A stretch of DNA of 48,559 bases, from the NCBI GenBank assembly GCA_020072655.1, contig JAIQGH010000012.1:1-48559 (forward strand), given 5' to 3'. The position numbers were made by a program, and so were the translations under genes. Shown piece after piece: positions 42,231-48,559 of the stretch (position 1 is its first letter; the number at the start of each line of letters is the position of its first letter). This DNA is from Terriglobia bacterium. GTDB lineage: Bacteria > Acidobacteriota > Terriglobia > UBA7540. The notes under the pieces were generated by a model, which saw nothing but the letters and a program-made list of their open reading frames with translations, did not search any database and was not told the DNA's origin.

Positions 42231-44449
42231 CGCATCTTCTCGATCAACTGAACCCCCAGCAGCGCGAAGCGGTCGAGCACACCGACGGCCCCGCGCTTAT
42301 CTTGGCCGGCGCGGGCAGCGGGAAAACGCGCGTCATCACCTACCGCATTGCTTACCTGGTCGGTGAGAGGGGAATTCCTCCGGAGAGCATCCTCGCGGTC
42401 ACCTTCACCAACAAAGCCGCCGACCAGATGAAGGAAAGGGTCGCGCGGCTGCTCAGCGTAAACCTGGAGACCTGGCCGCAAGTCTCCACTTTCCATTCGT
42501 TTTGCGTGCGTGTGCTGCGGCGGGCGATCGACCAGCTCGGCTACAACCGGGACTTCTCCATCTACGATGAGGACGACCAAGCGCGCGTGATGAAGGCAGC
42601 CATCCATGAGCTGGGGCTGGGCGAGTTGGTGGGCTCACCGCGCGCGGCGCTCGGGCGCATCAGCTATGCCAAGAATCGCGGTTGGACACCCGAGGATATC
42701 TATCGAAAGGCGACGGACCCCGCGAGCGAGCGTCTGGCCTCGTTGTATGAGCGGTACGAAAGGAAACTCCGCGACTCAAACGCGCTCGATTTCGACGACC
42801 TGCTGCTCAAGACCGTCGAACTGTTCTACAAAGCGCCGGCTATTTGCGACGAGTACAACCGCCGCTTCCGCTACATCCTCGTGGACGAATACCAGGATAC
42901 GAACCGCATTCAGTACGAGTTGATCCGCCAGCTCACGCTCGCGCAGCAGAATCTCTGTGCCGTCGGTGACGAAGACCAGTCCATCTATCGCTGGCGGGGC
43001 GCCGACATCGAAAACATTCTCCATTTCGAAAAGGACTATCCGGCCACGCGCCTCTTCCGGCTGGAGCAGAACTACCGCTCGACGCAGGTGATCCTTGACG
43101 CGGCGACCGCTGTCGTCAGCCGCAACGTAGCGCGCAAAGGGAAGACTCTCTGGACGGACCGCCAGGGCGGCGCCCAAGTGGGCCTCTACGAAGCCGATGG
43201 CGCGGACGACGAGGCGCTGTTTGTGGTGGGGGAGATTCAGCGCGCTCTCGCCACGGAGGCCGACACCATCGCCGTCCTCTATCGCACCAATGCACAATCG
43301 CGGACCTTTGAAGAGGCGCTCCGGCGGCTGGGGATTGATTATCGTCTCGTGGGCGGCTTCAGCTTTTACGAGCGGGCGGAGGTCAAGGACATTCTCGCCT
43401 ACGCGCGTCTCGTGACGAATCTGCGCGACTCGGCCGCCTTGCGCCGCATTTTCAATACGCCGCCGCGGGGAATCGGCGAGACGACGATTGGGGCGCTGGA
43501 GGCTGCGGCGCGACGCTCGGACCACAGCTTGTGGGAGGCGCTCGAACAGGAGTTGGCCGCCAAGCTCCTGCCTTCCCGGACTCTGCGGGCGCTCGACGGT
43601 TTCTACAATCTCCTGCGCCAGCTCGTCGCCGGGCGCGAGGCGTTGACCCTGAGCGGCTTCTTCCGCGAACTGCTCGACCGCACGCGGTACTTGGAGATGC
43701 TCCGTCAGGAGAACGCGCCGGAAGCCGAGGATCGCATCGAGAACCTTCAGGAACTGGTGAACGCCGCCGCGGACGCCGAAGAGCGAGGCGAAACGCTCGC
43801 GGAGTTCCTGGACCACGCGGCACTGGTCTCGGAGGCCGACGGTTATGACGAGCGCGCGCGCGTCACGCTCATGACTCTGCACAGCGCCAAAGGGCTGGAA
43901 TTCTCCACGGTTTTTCTTGTGGGGATGGAGGAGGGCCTTTTTCCCCACAAACTCTCGCTCGACGACGCCGCGGGGCTCGAGGAAGAGCGGCGTCTCTGCT
44001 ACGTTGGCATGACCCGAGCGCGGGACCGATTGATCCTCACGCGCGGGCGATCGCGGCGCTCTTACGCGCGGGAGGATTACGAAACTACTCGGCCGTCGAG
44101 GTTCCTGCGCGAGATCCCCACGGAATTGCTGGAACCCTTGCGCGGCGCGTACTCGGGATCGAAACCGCGCACACTGTGGGAGAATGCCGTCAATTCGCCG
44201 TCGGAAGTGGAACGCGTCCTGCGGGACCGGGGGCTCCCGAAGGGGGAGCGATCCGGCGGCCCGCGGGTCGGCGCACCGCGCCCGCATGGCCGGTGGAAGC
44301 TCGGAACGCTTGTCCGGCATCCGAAGTTTGGTCTGGGCACGGTGCTGGCTTCCGAAGGCGACGGCAACGACACTAAGTTGACGGTCAGCTTTCCCGGCTA
44401 CGGAATCAAGAAGTTCATGAAACGCTACGCGCCCCTCGAAAGGGCGTGA
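42227..44449 (+). CDS. pcrA: UvrD/PcrA-family DNA helicase
   Basis: A superfamily 1A 3'-5' helicase of 740 residues, acting in nucleotide excision repair and removal of recombination and replication blocks. Motifs in order: Q-motif LNPQQREAV, Walker A GAGSGKT (28-34), TFTNKAADQMKER, TFHSFCVRVLR, Walker B VDEYQDTNRIQ, motif III GDEDQSIYRWRGA, motif IV QNYRSTQVIL, motif V LMTLHSAKGLEF, and motif VI EERRLCYVGMTRARDRLIL. The C-terminal Tudor-like segment (HPKFGLGTVLASEGDG) is the RNA polymerase-interacting module of PcrA/UvrD. It starts within the stop of the phosphoesterase gene (ATGA), an odd coupling of a repair gene to a secreted enzyme. Confidence 0.95.
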   Translation: MTHLLDQLNPQQREAVEHTDGPALILAGAGSGKTRVITYRIAYLVGERGIPPESILAVTFTNKAADQMKERVARLLSVNLETWPQVSTFHSFCVRVLRRAIDQLGYNRDFSIYDEDDQARVMKAAIHELGLGELVGSPRAALGRISYAKNRGWTPEDIYRKATDPASERLASLYERYERKLRDSNALDFDDLLLKTVELFYKAPAICDEYNRRFRYILVDEYQDTNRIQYELIRQLTLAQQNLCAVGDEDQSIYRWRGADIENILHFEKDYPATRLFRLEQNYRSTQVILDAATAVVSRNVARKGKTLWTDRQGGAQVGLYEADGADDEALFVVGEIQRALATEADTIAVLYRTNAQSRTFEEALRRLGIDYRLVGGFSFYERAEVKDILAYARLVTNLRDSAALRRIFNTPPRGIGETTIGALEAAARRSDHSLWEALEQELAAKLLPSRTLRALDGFYNLLRQLVAGREALTLSGFFRELLDRTRYLEMLRQENAPEAEDRIENLQELVNAAADAEERGETLAEFLDHAALVSEADGYDERARVTLMTLHSAKGLEFSTVFLVGMEEGLFPHKLSLDDAAGLEEERRLCYVGMTRARDRLILTRGRSRRSYAREDYETTRPSRFLREIPTELLEPLRGAYSGSKPRTLWENAVNSPSEVERVLRDRGLPKGERSGGPRVGAPRPHGRWKLGTLVRHPKFGLGTVLASEGDGNDTKLTVSFPGYGIKKFMKRYAPLERA

Positions 44450-44547
44450 GCAAAAGCAAATATGAATTCCGAATAGTGAATTACGAACGATGATCGGCAG
44501 GAGCCGAGCGCTTCATTCGGCTTTTGACGGCTTCAGGAAAGGGAGCT

Positions 44548-44703
44548 ATGGATACTCGAAAGATCAAAGACAGGGCGGAACGCAAGCGCCTGAAGCGGGA
44601 GGCGCGCAAGAAGCGCCCGCCCAAGCCCAAGCGGACCGATCCGCGCGGGTCGCACAAGCCCAAAGTGAAGAAGCGCGGCCCGGGCGCGCCGCCACGCCGG
44701 TGA
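44548..44703 (+). CDS. 51-residue highly basic protein, unknown function
   Basis: A short gene 98 nt after pcrA, with GGAAAGGGAGCT as ribosome-binding site before ATG 44548 and TGA at 44701-44703. The product begins MDTRKIKDRAERKRLKREAR and ends RGPGAPPRR. Nearly half of it is Lys/Arg, with few hydrophobics: a helical basic N-half, then a Pro/Gly/Lys tail. Such composition suits nucleic-acid or ribosome binding. I do not recognise the family. High GC can create basic open frames by chance, but the start signal and clean helix support a real gene. Confidence 0.5.
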   Translation: MDTRKIKDRAERKRLKREARKKRPPKPKRTDPRGSHKPKVKKRGPGAPPRR

Positions 44704-44726
44704 AAAGTGCAGTGAGGAGCAAGCCG

Positions 44727-44808
44727 GATTGAATCATTGAGCCATTGAGTCATTGATTCATTCGACCCGAATGCTGTTCCAATGGCTCAATGACCCGATG
44801 ACTCAATC
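44727..44808. repeat. Inverted repeat with CATTGAG units
   Basis: The left arm GATTGAATCATTGAGCCATTG (44727-44747) pairs with the right arm at 44780-44808 (starting CAATGGCTCA and ending CTCAATC), with an 8-nt gap. Short direct units (CATTGAG, CATTGA) repeat inside the left arm. Related fragments occur at 38071-38096. The sequence is A/T-richer than its surroundings and non-coding. Confidence 0.55.
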
Positions 44809-44847
44809 TTACAATCACCCTGTCACTCGTCACTGGTCACTGCTTTT

Positions 44848-46304
44848 ATGCCCAGCCAATTCCTGCGCACGAAGAGCATCGATAAGCTGATCGCGGACGC
44901 CAATCGGGCGGACCATCGCCTCCGCCGAACGCTCGGGCCGTGGTCTTTGACGGCGCTGGGCATCGGTGCGCTCATCGGCACGGGGATCTTCATCCTCACT
45001 GGGACCGCCGCAGCCGGAGAGGTTCTGCAAACGCCTTCCATCTGGAAGGCGCCGGTGCTCGAGCTCGTGATGCGCGGGGGAAGCGCGGTGGGAGTGTCGG
45101 GCCGGCCGGGCGCCGGCCCGGGCATCGCGCTCTCGTTTTTGCTGGTGGCGATGGTCTGCGCCTTGGCGGGCCTGTGCTACGCCGAGCTCGCGTCGATGAT
45201 TCCTATCGCGGGCAGCGCTTACACCTATACCTATGCCACGCTGGGCGAGATCGTCGCCTGGATCATCGGCTGGGACCTCATCCTGGAATACGCGGTGAGC
45301 AACATGGCTGTAGCCGTGGGATTCTCCGCCTACGTTGACAGCCTGCTGCAGAGCTTCGGCATCCGCCTCCCCCGTGAGTTCATGGGGCCGATTTTTGTAT
45401 CCGGCCAGCGCACGGGAGCCTACTTCAACGTTCCAGGATTCCTCATCGTCATGGCCATCACCGTGATTCTGGTGATCGGCATCCGCGAAAGCGCCGGAGC
45501 GAACAGTCTCATGGTGACGGTGAAGATCGTCGCCATCCTCATCTTCATTTTCGCCGCGTCCCGCTACATCCACGCCTCGAACTGGAAGCCATTCATGCCC
45601 AATGGCTGGCAAGGAGTGTTGACGGGCGGAGCGATCGTCTTCTTCACCTACATCGGATTCGACTCGGTCTCCACAGCGGCGGAAGAATGCCGCCGGCCGC
45701 AGCACGACGTACCTTTCGGCATCCTGGCTTCCTTGGTCATCTGCGCGGTGCTCTACGTCTCCGTGGCCCTCGTCCTGACGGGAATCCAGCATTGGGACGC
45801 GCTCCGCAACGCTGCGCCCGTGGCCAATGCCCTGCGCGCCATCGGACTCGACAGCGTGCAGCGCTGGGTGACGGTGGGGGCGCTGACGGGAATGATCAGC
45901 TCCCTGCTCGTCTTCCAGCTCGGCCAGGCGCGGGTCTGGTTCGCCATGTCTCGCGACGGATTGTTGCCGCGCGTCTTCTCGAACGTGCATACGCGTTTCC
46001 GTACGCCCCACGTCAGCACCTGGGCGGCGGGACTCTTCGTGGCGATTCCGGCGGGGATTTTCGACATCGGGACGCTCGCCGACCTCTCCAACATCGGGAC
46101 GCTTTTCGCGTTCTTGTTGGTTTCTCTCGGGGTTCTGGTGCTGCGGCGCCGCCAACCACAACGGAGGAGGGGCTTTCGGACTCCGTGGGTGCCGGTCGTC
46201 CCCCTTCTCTCCATTCTCTGGGGTTGACGATTTATTTCAGCTATAGCCGGCACCGCAGCGAATTCGGCAGCAGACCGCGGGAGGCCGCGGCCGGAACGCC
46301 GTAG
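44848..46304 (+). pseudogene. APC-family amino acid permease, frame-disrupted near the C-terminus
   Basis: The first frame gives 459 residues of a cationic amino acid transporter-like permease: RTLGPWSLTALGIGALIGTG (helix 1 unwound Gly motif), LCYAELASMIPIAGSAYTYT, FFTYIGFDSVSTAAEECRRP, and about 11 membrane helices, then …VVPLLSILWG and TGA at 46225-46227. From 46222 another frame continues LTIYFSYSRHRSEFG… to TAG 46302-46304, which is the usual end of the last helix and tail. The family normally has about 25-30 residues (most of the final two helices) between these points. I infer an internal deletion with frame change, so the protein probably lacks its last helix. The start ATG at 44848 follows no strong ribosome-binding site. 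Confidence 0.75.
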
Positions 46305-46392
46305 CCCCCGAAGGGATTGCCTGGCGGGGATGGCGCGGAGGGCCACGGCTGTTCTTCCGGCTCGGCGTTCCTATGCCGCAGTTGACTTCGGT

Positions 46393-46421
46393 GGGACAGA
46401 CGCCAAGAAATCGGGTAAAAT
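46393..46421 (+). promoter_or_regulatory. Putative promoter for the nuclease/phospholipase gene
   Basis: GGGACA at 46393-46398 and TAAAAT at 46416-46421 with a 17-nt spacer; 4 and 5 matches to the sigma70 hexamers. It lies 36 nt before the ATG at 46458. Confidence 0.4.
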
Positions 46422-46457
46422 CACCCCTACTCTTCGCTATCTAATGGACCAACCGCG

Positions 46458-47339
46458 ATGAACCCGGCTGACTGGTCGTGTGACCTGAGATCCAAAGTGA
46501 AAACCCAAGCCCTTCTCAAATCCTTATGCCTGGCGATGCTGCTCCCACTCTTCGTCAGCATCGAGGGGTTCGCTTGGGGCCCGACGGCGCACCGCTTGGT
46601 CAATAACTGGGCGCTCCAAACTCTGCCCCCTGAAATCCGCGGCTTCTTTGAGGCCAACCGGCAGTTCCTGCTCGACCACGCCAACGACCCCGACGCCTGG
46701 ATGGAGAAAGACCGCTACGAGCGCAAGCGGCATTACTTGTACCTGGATAAGTACGGAATGTTCCCTTACCTCGATCTTCCGCATCAATTCAAGCCAGCAG
46801 TGGAAAAGCTGGGTTCGAGCCGCATCAACCGCAATGGACTCCTTCCCTGGCATGTCGGCGAATTCAGTCTGCGGCTGACGACCGCCTTGAAGGCCCAGAA
46901 ATGGACGGAGGCCAAGGAGGCGGCCGCGGACTTGGGCCATTATGTGGCCGACGCGCACGACCCGCTGAATACGACTTCGAATGACGACGGTCAGTTGACC
47001 GGGCAGACCGGCCTCGCGGCGCGGTTTGGTATGACCTTGATCGACCGCTTTCAAGGCTTCTTTATTTTCCGGCCGGCGCCGGCGGTGAAGATCGACGATC
47101 CGACCGAGCACGCCTTTGATGCGGTCTTGGAGGCGAACACGTGGGTCAACCAGATCCTGCTCGCCGACCGCCTCGCGCTCGAGGGCCGGCACGACTACGA
47201 CGACGATTACTACGACCGGTTCTATACGCAGATCGGCTCGGTCATCGTGCGCGAGCTCAACAACGCGGCGCATGACACCGGCTCTTATTGGTACAGCGCG
47301 TGGCTGAATGCGGGCCGGCCCGCGTTGCCTCCGCGATAG
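46458..47339 (+). CDS. Secreted S1/P1 nuclease / zinc phospholipase C-like protein
   Basis: 293 residues with a signal peptide (LLKSLCLAMLLPLFVSIEGFA) whose cleavage would expose an N-terminal Trp (AWGPTAHRLVN), as in the zinc-dependent P1 nuclease/phospholipase C superfamily, where Trp1 binds zinc. Further ligands are visible: DHANDPDAW, PWHVGEFSLRL, and LGHYVADAHDPLN (the H-x3-D-x2-H core). The C-terminus is Asp/Tyr-rich (HDYDDDYYDRFY). Whether it cuts nucleic acids or phospholipids cannot be told from sequence. A promoter-like element precedes it, and it is probably monocistronic. Confidence 0.82.
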   Translation: MNPADWSCDLRSKVKTQALLKSLCLAMLLPLFVSIEGFAWGPTAHRLVNNWALQTLPPEIRGFFEANRQFLLDHANDPDAWMEKDRYERKRHYLYLDKYGMFPYLDLPHQFKPAVEKLGSSRINRNGLLPWHVGEFSLRLTTALKAQKWTEAKEAAADLGHYVADAHDPLNTTSNDDGQLTGQTGLAARFGMTLIDRFQGFFIFRPAPAVKIDDPTEHAFDAVLEANTWVNQILLADRLALEGRHDYDDDYYDRFYTQIGSVIVRELNNAAHDTGSYWYSAWLNAGRPALPPR

Positions 47340-47553
47340 CGTGGTCATACGGGGACAAGAGCAAGCATTAAGCAGAAGGCAGTGGGCGGGAAGCAGTCGA
47401 ACTGCCCCACGCTCCAAAGCACTGGCTAATGTGTGCGGAGAGGTCGGGAGGATGCTGCACAGCATGATCGAGCATCCCCAGAGATTCGCCCCGGCAGCAC
47501 AAGCTTGCCCGTCAGCAGAGGGCTGATTTCTGCCTACTGACGGTTGAACCTGC

Positions 47554-48559
47554 GTGAGTGAGACCACTTCCTCCCTCGAATCCTTCATCGCCCGCCTGCC
47601 CAAGGTCGAACTTCATCTGCATCTCGAAGGCAGCGTCCGTCCGGAGACTTTGCTGGAGTTATCCCGAGACAAGGGATGGCTGCGCCGGCAAATGAGCAAC
47701 TGGGTGAGCGAGCGCGGGCGGGACTTTTATCGCTACGGGAGCTTCGACAATTTCCTCAAGGCCTTCGGAGTGGTCTCATTGCTCCTCGAAAACCCGGACG
47801 ACTATGCGCTTGCGACGACGCGCCTGGCCGAGGAACTCGCGCGCCAGAACGTGAGGTACGCGGAGGTTACGCTCGCCGTGGGCGTGGTGCTTTGGAAGAA
47901 GCAGTCTGTGGAAGCTGTTTTCGAGGCGGTCGCCGCTGCCGCGGAAGCGCAGGCGCGGTTGGGCGTGCGGCTCAATTGGATCTTCGATGCCATCCGCCAC
48001 TTCGGCGCCAACCATGCGCGCGAGGTGCTGGCCTGGGCCATCCGCTACCGCTCGCGCGGCGTGGTGGCCTTTGGAATCGGTGGCGACGAAGCGCGTGGCC
48101 CGGCGGGGCTTTTCGCGGGGAGCTACCGCTAGGCCCGCGAGGCGGGCTTGCACCTCACCGCGCATGCCGGCGAAGCCGTCGGCCCCGAGAGTATTCGCCA
48201 GGCGGTGGAACTCCTGGGCGCCGAGCGCATCGGTCACGGACTGACGGCCATTCAAGACCCCGAAGTGTTGGCCCTGTTGCGCGACCGAGGCATCCCCCTC
48301 GAAGTCTGCCCCACCAGCAACGTGGCGACGGGACTGATTGCCCGCTTCGAGGACCACCCCCTGCCACGTTTCATCAAGAGCGGCCTGAGGGTCACATTAA
48401 ACTCCGACGACCCTGCGATGTTCGGGACGAGCCTCCAGCAGGAATTCGTGCGAGCCGCTCGCGCCTTCTCACTCTCGCGCCAGCAGGTCGTCAACTTGTG
48501 CGAGAACGCCATCCGATATTCTTTTTTGCCGGAGGACGAGAAGGCGCAACTTTTGCGGG
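47554..48559 (+). pseudogene. add: Adenosine deaminase with internal TAG, truncated by the window
   Basis: From GTG 47554 the product begins with the deaminase metal motif VELHLHLEGSVRPE (His21, His23). After FAGSYR an in-frame TAG (48130-48132) interrupts it at codon 193. The same frame continues without further stops to the window end: AREAGLHLTAHAGEAVGPES (metal His, catalytic Glu), AERIGHGL, EVCPTSNVATG, and LNSDDPAMFGT (metal Asp). Family members often have Tyr at the stop position (YRYAREAGL), so a single TAC/TAT to TAG change explains it. The metal site is split across the stop, so the truncated product cannot work. Other genes here end normally in TAG, which argues against recoding. 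Confidence 0.8.

Noticed and set aside
48130-48132. TAG readthrough or recoding in the adenosine deaminase gene
   Set aside because: purM, ftsH, folP and other intact genes here end in TAG, and no suppressor tRNA or recoding signal is visible. A mutation or sequence error is simpler.

Overview
The window is about 48.6 kb of high-GC bacterial chromosome, densely packed and mostly housekeeping. Several things point to an environmental Acidobacteriota-like heterotroph, probably from a metagenome assembly: a Ser/Thr kinase fused to WD40 repeats, an anti-sigma protein with a YCF48-like tail, CnaB-like and SYLF secreted proteins, a Tat-exported Gfo/Idh/MocA oxidoreductase, a YVTN propeller-phosphoesterase, and many small palindromic repeats. 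This placement is an inference; no rRNA, tRNA or CRISPR array was seen.

Layout. 1-1219: 5'-truncated, frameshifted HEAT-repeat protein. 1502-5695: purine synthesis (purF, purM, purN) with signal peptidase lepB between purF and purM and a 147-bp inverted-repeat element before purN. 5822-7063: tyrS. 7183-7745 (minus): LysW-like zinc protein and a broken CnaB-type protein. 8007-9185: gamma-family sulfur amino acid PLP enzyme. 9323-10374 (minus): tartrate/isopropylmalate dehydrogenase pseudogene. 10564-14009: hydroxyacid dehydrogenase, FGGY kinase and class II aldolase cassette. 14077-16360: cstA and its small YbdD partner. 16563-18701: sigma and anti-sigma pair. 18919-22920: tilS-hpt-ftsH. 22946-24790 (minus): kinase-WD40 gene bracketed by a 41-bp direct repeat of the ftsH 3' end. 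25156-28305: aquaglyceroporin, folP, glmM. 28361-30551: small secreted and zinc-binding hypotheticals. 30710-34740: exported amidohydrolase, CPBP protease, SYLF protein, archaeal-type class I aldolase. 34978-37240: Gfo/Idh oxidoreductase and a HicB/HicA-like pair. 37573-39083: secreted hypothetical and a DRG-like GTPase. 39408-44703: YVTN-phosphoesterase, PcrA helicase and a 51-residue basic protein. 44848-48559: broken APC permease, S1/P1-type nuclease/phospholipase, and adenosine deaminase with an internal stop.

The most notable points are these. (1) The Hpt homologue in the conserved tilS-hpt-ftsH cluster has lost most residues needed for phosphoribosyl transfer, which suggests that a structural or regulatory role outlived catalysis. 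(2) The kinase-WD40 gene is bracketed by near-identical 41-bp repeats, as if inserted with duplication of the end of ftsH. (3) A double palindrome sits in frame inside folP. (4) Six genes are disrupted: three by short internal deletions that change frame, one by a 1-nt shift, one by an internal TAG, and one (LysW-like) by loss of its terminal signature. This indicates either real gene decay or a systematic assembly problem. (5) A DRG-type GTPase deviates in its G3 and G4 motifs.
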